Origin: Verrucomicrobiaceae bacterium
Lineage (GTDB): Bacteria > Verrucomicrobiota > Verrucomicrobiia > Verrucomicrobiales > Akkermansiaceae
Direction of reading: 5' to 3'
Assembly (NCBI GenBank): GCA_027485615.1
Contig: JAIXQS010000011.1
Span: 1-64,000 of the forward strand
Length of the DNA stretch: 64,000 bases
Made by a program: the position numbers and the translations under genes
Notes under the pieces: model-generated
Databases searched by the model: none
What the model was told of the DNA's origin: nothing
The model's input: the letters and a program-made list of their open reading frames with translations, nothing else
In this document: in pieces, positions 26,642 to 36,197 of the stretch
Numbering within the stretch: the first letter of the stretch is position 1
Layout of the letters: every line of letters begins with the position of its first letter

Positions 26642-27916
26642 ATGGAAACGACCCACCGCCGTACATTTCTCAAGGCCGCCGGAGCTACCGCCGCCCTTTC
26701 CGCTTTCCCGAACATCCTCTTCGGCGCACCCGCCACCAATGCGAAGCTCAAGATCGGCCTCGTTGGCTGCGGCGGGCGGGGCACCGGCGCGGCGCAAGAG
26801 GCCCTGATGGCGGATGACAACACCGTGCTCTGGGCGATCGGCGATCTGTTCGAGACGCAGGTTCCCAAGGCGCTCAACAACCTGAAAAGGTTCGAGGGCA
26901 GGCTGGATGTCCCGCAGGAAAGGCAGTTTTCGGGCCTGGATGCCTACATGAAAGTGCTCGAGAGCGGCGTGGATGTCGTGCTGCTGGCCACACCTCCCGG
27001 CTTCCGCCCGCAGCATATGCGCGCGGCGATCGAGGCGGGGAAACATGTTTTCGCGGAGAAACCGATGGCCGTGGACGTGGCGGGAGTGAAATCCGTGATG
27101 GAGACCGCGCGCCTCGCGAAGGAGAAAGGCCTCACCCTGCAGCACGGCTATTGCTGGCGTTTCGATCCCGGCGTGCGCGAGGGCTATGCCAAGATCCTGT
27201 CCGGCGAGCTCGGCCGCGTGCTTTCCGTTTACGGCACCTACCTCGCCAACGTCCCCAAACCCTCCACCTCCATCGACCAGCGCGACCCGAAATGGGGCGA
27301 TGTGGAATGGCAGATCCGCAACTGGATGGGTCACGAGTGGCTCTCCGGCGGCCCGCTGCTGGAGCAGTGCATCCACACGGTGGACAAGGTTTCCTGGGCG
27401 ATGGGCGATGCGGATCCTATTGCGGCCCGGGGCGGCGGCGGTCGCAACCAGCGCGAGGATGACGGCAACGTGTGGGATCATTACGATGTCGCCTACGAGT
27501 ATCCGGGTGGCGTGTTCTGCCATGTCGGCCAGCGGCAGCACAGGGGCTGTTTCAACGAGGTGGTGGACCGGGTGTCCTGCGAGAAAGGCTCGCTTCAAGC
27601 GCCGGGCCGCGTTTTCACCAAGGATCACGAGGGCAAGATGACCTGGGCGTATCGCGGGCCGGAAGCGAACATGTACCAGGTCTGCCACCAGGAGTGGTTC
27701 GCCGCGATCCGCAAGGGCGAGGCTCTCAACACCGGCGATCTCATGGTTCGCAGCACGATGCTCGGCATACTCGGCCGCGAGGCCGCGCACACCGGCCAGC
27801 GGGTGACCTGGGAACAGCTCTGGAAATCGGAGCAGGATCACGCCCCCGACACCCTGAAGCTTTCCGACGCCCATCCCGTCGCTCCGGTTCCGAAGCCGGG
27901 CACGCACAAGATCTGA
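26642..27916 (+). CDS. Tat-exported Gfo/Idh/MocA family oxidoreductase
   Basis: 424 aa. Twin-arginine signal THRRTFLKAAGATAALSAFP, then the Rossmann domain with KIGLVGCGGRGTGAAQEAL and the EKPMAVDVAG motif near residue 140. The C-terminal substrate domain carries GGPLLEQCIHTVDKVSW. These secreted family members are abundant in Verrucomicrobiota and Planctomycetes, bind NAD(P) tightly and act on sugars or inositols in the periplasm. The exact substrate is unknown. Stands alone, 58 bp after the symporter. Confidence 0.88.
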   Translation: METTHRRTFLKAAGATAALSAFPNILFGAPATNAKLKIGLVGCGGRGTGAAQEALMADDNTVLWAIGDLFETQVPKALNNLKRFEGRLDVPQERQFSGLDAYMKVLESGVDVVLLATPPGFRPQHMRAAIEAGKHVFAEKPMAVDVAGVKSVMETARLAKEKGLTLQHGYCWRFDPGVREGYAKILSGELGRVLSVYGTYLANVPKPSTSIDQRDPKWGDVEWQIRNWMGHEWLSGGPLLEQCIHTVDKVSWAMGDADPIAARGGGGRNQREDDGNVWDHYDVAYEYPGGVFCHVGQRQHRGCFNEVVDRVSCEKGSLQAPGRVFTKDHEGKMTWAYRGPEANMYQVCHQEWFAAIRKGEALNTGDLMVRSTMLGILGREAAHTGQRVTWEQLWKSEQDHAPDTLKLSDAHPVAPVPKPGTHKI

Positions 27917-27962
27917 CCGATTTCGCCTTTCCCGCTCGTAGCCGAGCGATCACCCTCCGCGA

Positions 27963-28729
27963 ATGCCGACTTTCCGTGAAGCGCTGAGGTTCTGGCTGAA
28001 ACTGGGGCTGATCAGCTTCGGCGGGCCCGCCGGGCAGATCGCGATCATGCACCGGGAGCTGGTGGAGAAGCGGCGTTGGATCGGCGAGGGGCATTTCCTC
28101 CACGCGCTGAATTTCTGCATGCTGCTGCCGGGGCCGGAGGCGCAGCAACTCGCGACGTATCTCGGCTGGCGCTTGCACGGCTGGCGCGGCGGGGTGGCGG
28201 CGGAGCCTATGCGGTGTTGCCCTACGTTGCGCAGCAGGCGGTGGAGCACCACCAATGGCTGACCCACTCGCAGATGATGGCCGGACTCGCGCTCGCGGAA
28301 ACCACACCGGGACCGCTGATCATCGTGCTGGAGTTCGTCGGCTTCGTGGGCGGTTGGCGGAATCCGGGAACCCTCAGCCCGCTCGGCGGCGCAACGCTCG
28401 GCGCGGCGATCACCGTCTGGACGACCTTCATCCCGTCCTTTCTCATGGTTTTTCTCGGCGCACCCTTCGTCGAGGGCTTGCGCAACATGCCCCGGCTCGG
28501 CGCGTGCCTGACCGCGATCACCGCCGCCGTGGTGGGCGTGATCCTCAATCTCGGGGTGAAATTCGCCACCCACGCCCTGTGGCCGGAAACGGCAGGCGGC
28601 TTCGATGTTTTCGTGGCGGTCACGGCCTGCGCGGCTTTCCTCGCGATGAAGATTTTCAAGGTTCCCTTCACCTCCGTCCTCGCCGCCTGCGCCCTGCTGG
28701 GCTTTGCCACCGCATTCATTGCTCCGTGA
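27963..28729 (+). pseudogene. chrA: Chromate transporter (ChrA family), internal deletion plus frameshift
   Basis: Frame from ATG 27963 gives the ChrA N-terminus ([37 protein letters not shown]) up to RLHGWRGG. Homology then continues in another frame from 28199 with [31 protein letters not shown] and the rest of the C-terminal half to 28729. Long-chain ChrA has two such halves and about 400-450 aa. Here the middle (the rest of half 1 and the start of half 2, roughly 150-190 aa) is missing at a junction near 28186-28200. The first frame runs on to a stop at 28262, so no intact transporter is made. Confidence 0.82.
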
Positions 28730-28764
28730 AAAGGCTTGCACAGGGAGAAATCGCCGCCTAACCC

Positions 28765-29208
28765 ATGCCCATGGCTCTTGAAACCACACTGATTCTCTTC
28801 AAACCCGATGCTGTCTCGAAAAACCTCACCGGCGAGGTGCTAGCCCGTTTCCAGAAGGAAGGCTTCCTCGTGCGCGGCATCAAGATGATGTCCCTCAGCG
28901 ACGAAATCCTCGCCGAGCATTATTCGCACATCGCCGACAAGCCGTTTTTCCCTTCCGTCCGCGGCTTCATGCAGGAAACGCCGGTTATCGCTCTCGCCCT
29001 CGAAGGCGATGACGTGATCACCCGCGTCCGCGACCTGCTCGGCCCCACCGATTCCATGGTCGCCGCCCCCGGCACGATCCGCGGCGATTTCGGCTTCAAG
29101 GACGCCGACGCGAAGATGCGCAACGTCTGCCACGCCTCCGACTCCCCGGAAGCCGCCGCCGCCGAGATCAAGCGCTTCTTCAAGGACGGCGAGATCTTTT
29201 CCTACTGA
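28765..29208 (+). CDS. ndk: Nucleoside diphosphate kinase
   Basis: 147 aa. Balances NTP pools by phosphate transfer through a phospho-histidine. TLILFKPDAV at the N-terminus and the active-site NVCHASDSPEAA with His123. Start ATG 28765; a second ATG two codons on (MALETT) would equally suit the family. Followed 8 bp later by a hypothetical gene. Confidence 0.96.
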   Translation: MPMALETTLILFKPDAVSKNLTGEVLARFQKEGFLVRGIKMMSLSDEILAEHYSHIADKPFFPSVRGFMQETPVIALALEGDDVITRVRDLLGPTDSMVAAPGTIRGDFGFKDADAKMRNVCHASDSPEAAAAEIKRFFKDGEIFSY

Positions 29209-29216
29209 CCGGAAAC

Positions 29217-29963
29217 TTGAGCTTTTCCCTCCTCCTCCACGCGCTCGAGCCGAAGCCTGACCGCAAGGCCCTGGAGGAAATCACCGTCGAGGTGCCGTCC
29301 ATCGCGCGGGCCGACGCGGCGGGGATTTTGCGGGGTTGGTTCGGGATCGTTTCCTCCGGTCTTTCGCTAGAAGACGCGCAAGCCTTCCATGCAGGCCTGC
29401 GCACCCTCGGCTGCGAAACGGACATCGTGCCGGATGGGGACATTCCCTCGCTCCATCAGGATTTCCGCTGCCACCTGATCGATCTCACCGCGGAAACCCT
29501 CATCCTCACCAACGCGATGAACCGCCGCCAGGAGCGGGGGAGGGATGAATTCGTTTTCGCCGCCGCAGGCATCGTCGAGCGCGAACGACCGGTCTCCGAT
29601 TACGAAATGCAAACGGAAGTCCGCTACTTCGAGGGTGGCGCGTACACGACGCAGGTGCCCACGCGTGTTAGCAAGACCGTCGAGAAAGACTATTTCCGCA
29701 TCGATCTCTTCTTCTCCCGGGAGCCGCACCGCATTTCCCTGGAAATGGATAGGGACTCGGTCATCACCTACGGCGGGCGTCCGATCAGGATGAAAAACCG
29801 CACGGAACTCACCGTCCTGCTGGCGGATCTCGGATCCCTACTGCCGCCGGAACGCATGAACCGCGGCCTGCGCGAGCTTTCCACGGAGACTCTCTACCCG
29901 TCCCTGCAAGCCTACGAGGAGGAAATCCGTTGGTCGTTCCACCGCCTCGGCGCGAAGGGGTGA
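29217..29963 (+). CDS. Hypothetical protein
   Basis: 248 aa, soluble, no signal peptide. TTG start at 29217 (MSFSLLLHALEPKPDRKALE). The N-terminal 75 aa contain an alternation (DAAGILRGWFGIVSSGLSLE, DAQAFHAGLRTLGCET) like ribosomal-L7/L12-type or cysteine-poor adaptor domains in other Verrucomicrobiota proteins; this comparison is weak. The rest is beta-rich (YEMQTEVRYFEGGAYTTQVP). Tightly behind ndk, so probably co-transcribed. Family not recognised. Confidence 0.65.
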   Translation: MSFSLLLHALEPKPDRKALEEITVEVPSIARADAAGILRGWFGIVSSGLSLEDAQAFHAGLRTLGCETDIVPDGDIPSLHQDFRCHLIDLTAETLILTNAMNRRQERGRDEFVFAAAGIVERERPVSDYEMQTEVRYFEGGAYTTQVPTRVSKTVEKDYFRIDLFFSREPHRISLEMDRDSVITYGGRPIRMKNRTELTVLLADLGSLLPPERMNRGLRELSTETLYPSLQAYEEEIRWSFHRLGAKG

Positions 29964-29982
29964 ATGTGGAGCGCGGCTTGCA

Positions 29983-31035
29983 ATGCGGCGCTCCATGAGA
30001 AATCATCACCACGTGTTTGAGACAAGGATCATTGAGGCGACCGACGACGGCATGAAAGAAGCGCAGAACGAGGCGGTCGCGCTTCTGCAGCGGGGCGAGG
30101 TCGTCGCGCTGCCGACGGAGACGGTTTACGGGCTGGCGGCGGATGCTTTCAATCCCGATGCAGTGGCGAAAATTTTCGCGGCGAAGGAGCGTCCGAGCTT
30201 CGATCCGCTCATCGTGCACATCGCCTCGTTCCGGGATCTGGAGCGGGTGGCGGTGGTGCCGGAGGAGATCCGACAAACGGTCAACCAACTGGCGAACGAG
30301 TTCTGGCCCGGGCCGCTGACCATCCTTTTGCCGAAGACCCCGGAAGTGCCCGACATTGTGACAAGCGGCCTGCCGACGGTGGGCGTGAGGCAGAGCGGGC
30401 ATCCGATTTTCCGGGCGATCAACAAGGCGCTGGGCAACCCCATCGCCGCGCCGAGCGCGAACCGCTTCGGGCGCATATCCCCGACATCCGCCTCCGCGGT
30501 GATGAAGGAACTCGGCGGGCGCATCCCGCTCATCGTCGATGCCGGCGCGTGCAACGAGGGCTTGGAAAGCACGATCATCCGCATCGAGCCGCGCGAGGGG
30601 AAGAAGCCGATCTTTTACATCCACCGCGCCGGCCCGATCACCAAGGAGCAGCTCCAGAAATTCGGGAAAGTGGAGAAGGCGAAGCCCGGCGACAAGCTCC
30701 AGGCGCCCGGGGAGCTCGAAAGCCATTACGCGCCGATCACGCCTTTCCGCCTCATCGAGAAGCCGTCCGATTTCACGCCGGAGATCGGCAAGACCTACGG
30801 CCTGCTCAGCTACACCGGCGAGGAGGGCGGCGAGTTCGTCCGCGCACACCGCTGGGACAACGTCGTCGCGCTCAGCCCCGGCAGCGGGAAACTCGCCGAG
30901 GCCGCGATCCGATTGTTTTACGCCATGCGGGAGATGGACGAGATGGGTCTCGACGAGATCATCGCCGAGCCCGTCACCGAAACCGGCCTCGGGGTCGCGA
31001 TCATGGATCGTTTGCGGCGGGCTTCGGCGCGGTGA
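29983..31035 (+). CDS. tsaC2: Threonylcarbamoyl-AMP synthase (Sua5 type)
   Basis: 350 aa. The YrdC domain (about 20-225) shows GEVVALPTETVYGLAADAF, KERPSFDPLIVHI and the APSANRFGRISPT block. It is followed by a linker (QAPGELESHYAP) and a C-terminal Sua5 domain (about 260-350), so this is the long Sua5 form rather than the short TsaC. Makes threonylcarbamoyl-AMP for the universal t6A37 modification of ANN-decoding tRNAs. Start at ATG 29983 or 29995; both are plausible. Confidence 0.92.
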   Translation: MRRSMRNHHHVFETRIIEATDDGMKEAQNEAVALLQRGEVVALPTETVYGLAADAFNPDAVAKIFAAKERPSFDPLIVHIASFRDLERVAVVPEEIRQTVNQLANEFWPGPLTILLPKTPEVPDIVTSGLPTVGVRQSGHPIFRAINKALGNPIAAPSANRFGRISPTSASAVMKELGGRIPLIVDAGACNEGLESTIIRIEPREGKKPIFYIHRAGPITKEQLQKFGKVEKAKPGDKLQAPGELESHYAPITPFRLIEKPSDFTPEIGKTYGLLSYTGEEGGEFVRAHRWDNVVALSPGSGKLAEAAIRLFYAMREMDEMGLDEIIAEPVTETGLGVAIMDRLRRASAR

Positions 31036-31038
31036 GGC

Positions 31039-32127
31039 TCAGTCCTCCGTTTTGATTTCGAGGCCTTGGGTGTAGCGCTTGAATTCCTCTTTCGCCGCGC
31101 CTTTCCAGAGGCCTTTTGCCTTCGCCGCTTCGTAAGATGCACTTGCAGCGCGCTCGCATTGCTCGAGCAGCTTCGCGGAGTCGGGTTTGTCTTTCCAAAT
31201 GGCGGGCGGATACTTGCGCATGAAGATGACCAGCTTGTCGTCCGGGATCTCCTCCGTATCGGCCTTTGCGAAAGCGGCGCGCGTCATCTTGTCGAGTTCC
31301 GTCTGATTGACGGACGGTGTGCGCGGGGCAGGGGCGGCGGGTGCGGATTTCCTGAGATGGTCGATGTTTTTCCATGCGTCGCTGATGGCGACTTCCTGAG
31401 TTGCGGATTCGCCGGGAAGGCCGGTGGCGAGCTGGAAGCATTGTTTCGCGAAATCCCACGCGCCCGGGGAAATATTGTGGCCGACCTCGGGCCAGGACGC
31501 CGCGATGTGGGCGAAGCGCTTCTTGTCGATCTCGTCGCGGAACCTGCCGAACCACTCAAGGCGGTTGAAAGGGGCTTCGGGAAAGGCTTTCGCGGTGTCC
31601 TTCTCGCCGCAGGAAACGGCGAAGGGGATCTCTTTCGCGGACGAGCTGAATTCGCCGTATCCATCCGTCGCCCATGTGCCGCCGGAGTGCGCCGAGACGC
31701 CGCAGACGAGCTTCGGATGCAGCATCGCGAAGCGGTGGGTGAACTGCGAGCCGCCGGAAAAGCCATGCAGGAACATTTTGTCGTGCAGCTTGTGTTCCTT
31801 TTTCAGCCCTTTGAAAAGGTCGATGAGTTTCTCCGCATGGACACCGTTGCCATTCTGGTAGGGGCTCTCGCCTTTCGTCTCAAACGACGGGCCGATCACG
31901 ATCACATCGCCGCGTTTCGCCCAGTCCTTCATGCCGGCCGCGCCGTTGCCCCTGCCGCCCGCGCCATGCACCCCGACGACGAGTTGGTAGGTCTTTTCCG
32001 GATCGATGGGATCCGGAGTGTAAACGAAGCAATCCATACCCTGCGAATCCTTGACGACCACCTCGCCCGCCGCTGCGGCGATGAGGTTGAAAGCGGAAAC
32101 GATGATGAGTGAGGCGATGGGTTTCAT
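31039..32127 (-). CDS. Secreted alpha/beta hydrolase (esterase-like)
   Basis: 362 aa. Signal peptide (MKPIASLIIVSAFNLIAAAA), then an alpha/beta hydrolase fold: VVGVHGAGGRGNG oxyanion segment, nucleophile elbow HGFSGGSQ, a later Asp in SCGEKD and His in WPEVGHNIS. The last 100 aa (after residue 265) are an extra helical tail. Resembles periplasmic phospholipase/carboxylesterase or PHB-depolymerase-like esterases. Start ATG 32127 places the signal peptide correctly. Ends 3 bp from the convergent Sua5 gene. Substrate unknown. Confidence 0.75.
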   Translation of the reverse strand: MKPIASLIIVSAFNLIAAAAGEVVVKDSQGMDCFVYTPDPIDPEKTYQLVVGVHGAGGRGNGAAGMKDWAKRGDVIVIGPSFETKGESPYQNGNGVHAEKLIDLFKGLKKEHKLHDKMFLHGFSGGSQFTHRFAMLHPKLVCGVSAHSGGTWATDGYGEFSSSAKEIPFAVSCGEKDTAKAFPEAPFNRLEWFGRFRDEIDKKRFAHIAASWPEVGHNISPGAWDFAKQCFQLATGLPGESATQEVAISDAWKNIDHLRKSAPAAPAPRTPSVNQTELDKMTRAAFAKADTEEIPDDKLVIFMRKYPPAIWKDKPDSAKLLEQCERAASASYEAAKAKGLWKGAAKEEFKRYTQGLEIKTED

Positions 32128-32339
32128 GGCTGCATGCGGGTGTTCGCCACCCCTCGGACGCTTTGGCTGAAGCAACACTTCCCCGCATCATGTTCCCGAG
32201 AAACGGCAATTCAAGGATTCAGTTCGGGTGGGGAAATCACGGCGACCCCAGGTCGAAAGATATTCAAAGGGAGAGACAAAATACAATAAACTAAGGAAAA
32301 CCATGCGGATTCAACCCCGGAGGGGTGTCCGGATCGTAG

Positions 32340-32368
32340 CCCCGGGTGCAGCGCAGCGGAACCCGGGG
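32340..32368. repeat. REP-like palindrome, copy 1
   Basis: CCCCGGGT (32340-32347) pairs with ACCCGGGG (32361-32368) around a 13-nt loop with GCAGCG words. Lies in the 560-bp gene-free stretch 32128-32687, which otherwise holds no supportable gene. An inverted, diverged copy is at 32524-32552. Confidence 0.75.
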
Positions 32369-32523
32369 TGAAAAGTGCCCTCTGCCAGGCGGCGAGCGGA
32401 AATGCCCGCCTCTCACGCGCACCTTCGAAGCCGGAAACCCGCCATGCCGTAAGCGGGCTGCGACGGGAGCTGGACTGGTGGCGGAGCTTCCCCCTTGCCC
32501 GCTTAATCCCCTGTGCCATACGT

Positions 32524-32552
32524 CCGGGGGTTCCATTTCACTGCACCCCCGG
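32524..32552. repeat. REP-like palindrome, copy 2 (inverted)
   Basis: CCGGGGGT (32524-32531) pairs with ACCCCCGG (32545-32552). On the minus strand it reads like copy 1 (ggggtgca...ggaaccc), with stem changes on both sides that keep pairing. The two copies face each other 155 bp apart. Confidence 0.7.
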
Positions 32553-32687
32553 CTTCTCTCGGGCCGTCCCTGCCGGGACTCTAGAGGCTCGCCCTGTTTT
32601 TGACGCGCTCCTGCGCTTGATCGCCCCGCCGCCGGGGTTCGCGTTTCCCCTTTCCTCCCGGCACGGGACTAGCTAGCTGTTGGGGCG

Positions 32688-33902
32688 ATGACAGGACTCC
32701 TCGGGATCGTGGTGCTGCTTTTGGCGGCTTATGCGCTGTGCGACAACCGCAAGGCGATCCGCTGGCGGACGGTGGGGACGGCGCTGGCTTTGCAGGTGCT
32801 GATCGGGTGGGTGGTGTTTGCGGTGCCGGCGGGGCGGGATGCGCTGGCGGCGCTGAGCGCGGGGGTGACGAACGCGATCGGCGCGGGGCAGGAGGGGGTG
32901 GATTTCCTTTTCGGCGGGCTGACGCGGGACAACGGCGGGGCGGTGGGCTTCGTTTTCGCGTTCCGGGTGCTGCCGATGATCATTTTCTTCTCCTCGCTGA
33001 TCGCGGTGCTCTACCACATCAAGGTGATGGGGCTGGTGATCAAGTTCCTCGGCGGCGGGTTGAAATGGCTGCTGGGGACGAGCCGGGCGGAGTCGCTGTC
33101 CGCGGCGGCGAACATTTTCGTGGGGCAGACGGAGGCCCCGCTGGTGGTGAAACCGTACATTTCCCGGATGACGAGCTCGGAGCTGTTCGCGGTGATGGTG
33201 GGCGGGTTGGCGAGCGTGGCGGGATCGATCCTGGCGGGTTATGTGGCGCTGGGGGTGGATATCAAATACCTGATCGCCGCGTCGTTCATGGCGGCGCCGG
33301 GAGGGCTGCTTTTCGCGAAGCTGATGAAACCGGAGACCGGGACGCCGCACGAGGGGAAGCTCGACTTCGCGGAGGGCGATGAGAAACCGGCGAACGTGGT
33401 GGATGCGGCGGCGCTGGGTGCCTCCACGGGATTGCACCTCGCGCTCAACGTCGGCGCGATGCTGCTGGCGTTCATCGGATTGATCGCGCTGCTGAACCTG
33501 ATGCTGGGCGGGATCGGTGGGTGGTTCGGGAATGGCGACCTCAGCCTCCAGCAGATCCTCGGCTGGTGCTTCGCGCCGGTGGCGTGGCTTGTCGGGATGC
33601 CATGGGGCGATGCGGTAAAGGGCGGCAGCCTGATCGGGCAGAAGCTGATATTGAATGAGTTCGTCGCCTACGTGCAATACGTCGAGTGGCGGCCAACGCT
33701 CAGCCCCAAGGCGGAGGCGATCGGCGCGGTGGCGCTGTGCGGCTTCGCGAACCTTTCGTCCATCGCCATCCTCATCGGTGGCCTCGGCGGCATGGCTCCG
33801 AACCGTCGCTCGGAGGTCGCGAGGCTGGGCCTGATGGCGGTTGCCGCCGGGACTTTCTCCAACCTCACCAGCGCAGCGATCGTGGGGTTGTTCGTGGGGT
33901 GA
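32688..33902 (+). CDS. CNT family nucleoside transporter (NupC-like)
   Basis: 404 aa, about ten transmembrane helices. The CNT signature is clear: [17 protein letters not shown] in the core, [20 protein letters not shown] upstream, [17 protein letters not shown], and NEFVAYVQY in the C-terminal core. Imports nucleosides with H+ or Na+. Start ATG 32688. The gene ends 100 bp before the ABC exporter; probably separate function. Confidence 0.93.
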   Translation: MTGLLGIVVLLLAAYALCDNRKAIRWRTVGTALALQVLIGWVVFAVPAGRDALAALSAGVTNAIGAGQEGVDFLFGGLTRDNGGAVGFVFAFRVLPMIIFFSSLIAVLYHIKVMGLVIKFLGGGLKWLLGTSRAESLSAAANIFVGQTEAPLVVKPYISRMTSSELFAVMVGGLASVAGSILAGYVALGVDIKYLIAASFMAAPGGLLFAKLMKPETGTPHEGKLDFAEGDEKPANVVDAAALGASTGLHLALNVGAMLLAFIGLIALLNLMLGGIGGWFGNGDLSLQQILGWCFAPVAWLVGMPWGDAVKGGSLIGQKLILNEFVAYVQYVEWRPTLSPKAEAIGAVALCGFANLSSIAILIGGLGGMAPNRRSEVARLGLMAVAAGTFSNLTSAAIVGLFVG

Positions 33903-34002
33903 GGGGGCTTGCGGAAATTTTCGCAGGGGACGAAGGAATCCCGCGCCCCTCATTCCCGGCTTGCCCGGAGGGGGCTTTGCGGAAAAGGATGCCCGCCAGC
34001 CC

Positions 34003-35781
34003 TTGAAGAGATTTCTGCCATATTACCGCCACCTTTGGAAGGTGAAGGGTATCTTTGCCGCCGGCGTGATCGCCGGCGTGGTCTATGCCGCCGCCTCGGG
34101 GCTGGGCTTGCCGCTGATGACGAAGGTGGTGTTCCCCGTGCTTTTCGAAAGCGAGGCCGCGGAGTCCTCGTGGTATCTGCGCTGGCTCACGGAACGGATG
34201 GGCAAGGTCTCGCGCGACCAGCTCCTGATTTTCACCTGCCTCTGGATCCCCGCCGTTTTCCTGCTCCGCGCCATCGCCGCCTTTGCCAACGGCTACCTGA
34301 TCCAGTTCGCCGGCATGCGCGTGGTGGAGTCGATCCGCATCGATCTCTTCGAGAAACTCCAGACCCTGCCGCTGGCCTTTTTCAAACGCAACCAATCCGG
34401 CGATCTCCTCGCGCGGCTGCTCAACGACACGGAAATCCTCCGCCAGGTCATCGCTCAGGCGTCGAACGACCTGATCAAGCAGCCCGCGACCCTCCTTTTC
34501 GCGCTCGGATACGTGGGCCAAATGGCGTGGCGGGACCGCAGTGCGTTCATCGCGCTGATCGCGCTGCTAACGGTGCCGCTGTGCATCATGGTGATCCGCA
34601 CGGCGGGGAAAAAGCTGACCGCCCGCGCCTACACGCTCCAGAGCCGGGGCGGCGATCTTTCCGCATCGCTCTCGGAAAGCCTGCAATCCGCCCTTGAGAT
34701 CCGCGCCTACAACCTCCAGGAAACCCAGACCCGGAGTTTCCGCAAACGCGTCGGCGAGATCCTGCGGCTGACGATGAAGGTGGTGAAATACCGGCAGATC
34801 ATTTCGCCATCCATCGAGGTTGTCGCCGCCGCCGGTTTCGCCGCCGCGCTGTATTTCGGCGTGAAGGCGGGGATGACGCTGGAGGGTTTCCTCGCGCTCG
34901 GGATGGCGCTTTTCATGTCCTACGAGCCGCTGAAAAAACTCGGTGCGATCCATTCCCTTTTCCAGCAGGGACGCGCCTCGGTGGATCGGATCGAATACAT
35001 CCTCCACGCCGAGGACAGCCTCCCCAACACCGCGCAGCCCAAGCCTTTCCCGGGCTCCCTGAAGGAAATTTCCTTCGATGACGTCACCTTCGCCTACGAC
35101 GACGCGCCGGTGCTCCACAACGTGAGCCTCACGATCCCCGCCGGTCAGGTCGTGGCGCTCGTCGGCCCCAGCGGCGCGGGGAAATCGACCTTCGCCCAGC
35201 TCGTGCCGCGTTTCTACGATGCACGGGAAGGCGAAGTCCGCATCGACGGCATTTCCGTCCGCGATTTCAAAAAGCACGACCTCCGCGCACACATCGCCGT
35301 GGTGCCGCAGACGCCTTCGCTGTTCCTCGGGACGCTGGAGGAAAATATCCGCGTCGGCAAACAGGACGCCACCCGCGCGGAGATCGAGGCCGCCGCGAAA
35401 AAGGCTTTCGCGCATGATTTCATCACGGCCATGCCGCAGGGATACGACACCCCTGTCGGCGAGCGCGGCGATCTCCTTTCCGGCGGCCAGCGCCAGCGTA
35501 TCGCCATCGCGCGTGCCTTCCTCAAGGACGCGCCCATCCTCATCCTCGACGAGGCGACGAGCGCGCTCGACACCGAAAGCGAGGCCGCCGTCCAGCAGGC
35601 GCTCGCCGAGCTGGTGAAAGGCCGCACCACCCTGATCATCGCCCACCGCTTCAGCACGATCCGCATCGCCGACCGCATCCTCGTTTTCCGCGACGGGCGA
35701 GTCGTAAGCGACGGCAGCCACGAAGAGCTGCGCGATCTCGATCCCACCTATCAGGCGATGGTTGGCGGGGAACTTAGGTGA
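34003..35781 (+). CDS. MsbA-like ABC exporter (fused permease-ATPase)
   Basis: 592 aa, normal for MsbA-type half-transporters. Six-helix domain 1-315, then ATPase with Walker A GPSGAGKST (about 388-396), signature LSGGQRQR (about 492), Walker B ILILDEATSALD (about 510) and H-loop IAHRFSTI (about 546). Likely flips lipid A or another lipid-linked substrate. I chose TTG 34003 (MKRFLPYYRHLWKVKG) because upstream in-frame sequence overlaps intergenic DNA and reads as Pro/Gly-rich noise; no ATG is available near the family start. Lipid A versus drug export cannot be decided. Confidence 0.85.
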   Translation: MKRFLPYYRHLWKVKGIFAAGVIAGVVYAAASGLGLPLMTKVVFPVLFESEAAESSWYLRWLTERMGKVSRDQLLIFTCLWIPAVFLLRAIAAFANGYLIQFAGMRVVESIRIDLFEKLQTLPLAFFKRNQSGDLLARLLNDTEILRQVIAQASNDLIKQPATLLFALGYVGQMAWRDRSAFIALIALLTVPLCIMVIRTAGKKLTARAYTLQSRGGDLSASLSESLQSALEIRAYNLQETQTRSFRKRVGEILRLTMKVVKYRQIISPSIEVVAAAGFAAALYFGVKAGMTLEGFLALGMALFMSYEPLKKLGAIHSLFQQGRASVDRIEYILHAEDSLPNTAQPKPFPGSLKEISFDDVTFAYDDAPVLHNVSLTIPAGQVVALVGPSGAGKSTFAQLVPRFYDAREGEVRIDGISVRDFKKHDLRAHIAVVPQTPSLFLGTLEENIRVGKQDATRAEIEAAAKKAFAHDFITAMPQGYDTPVGERGDLLSGGQRQRIAIARAFLKDAPILILDEATSALDTESEAAVQQALAELVKGRTTLIIAHRFSTIRIADRILVFRDGRVVSDGSHEELRDLDPTYQAMVGGELR

Positions 35782-35846
35782 AGGGATTCACGATTTTATT
35801 TTCGCAAATCGGTTGCGCGTCCGTGGTTGCGGTTCAAACTGGGGGC

Positions 35847-36191
35847 ATGACGAATTCCAAATGGCTCATCGGTTACGGCGTGTTCCTTTTTCTCTGCGGA
35901 CTGGCAGGTTACCTCTCCAATCCGGTAGCCGCGAAAACCGCGCTGATTTCCGGCTCCGTCTTCGGAGGTCTCTCCGTCGTATGGGGAATGCTGCTCGGAA
36001 AAGGCATCGGCTGGGCGAAATGGGCGGCGCTCGTCACCACACTGATGCTCTGCGTGGTGTTCTCGATCCGTTCTTTCATAAGCTGGCAGAAGGTCATGGC
36101 CGACGAACCGAAGGCCTTCGCCGCCAGCCTCATCACCCTCATGCTGCTCGGATCGCTCGCCACCGTAGCGCGGCTGGTTATCAGAAAATAG
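35847..36191 (+). CDS. Small TMEM14-like membrane protein
   Basis: 114 aa, four hydrophobic segments. YGVFLFLCGLAGYLSNP and SGSVFGGLSVVWGMLLGKG resemble the glycine-rich repeats of TMEM14-type proteins. ATG 35847 follows a GGGGGC ribosome-binding-like stretch; a longer GTG start at 35778 would overlap the ABC gene stop but adds an unlikely segment. Function unknown; TMEM14 assignment is tentative. Confidence 0.6.
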   Translation: MTNSKWLIGYGVFLFLCGLAGYLSNPVAAKTALISGSVFGGLSVVWGMLLGKGIGWAKWAALVTTLMLCVVFSIRSFISWQKVMADEPKAFAASLITLMLLGSLATVARLVIRK

Positions 36192-36197
36192 CAGGGC

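Noticed and set aside
27963..28729. Two separate short-chain ChrA genes instead of a pseudogene
   Set aside because: Each short ChrA should have its own complete FGG...PGP half of about 180 aa. Here the first piece stops soon after PGP and the second lacks a start and its first helices.
31066..32112. 348-codon plus-strand frame opposite the alpha/beta hydrolase
   Set aside because: The minus-strand gene has a signal peptide and a nucleophile elbow; the plus frame has neither.
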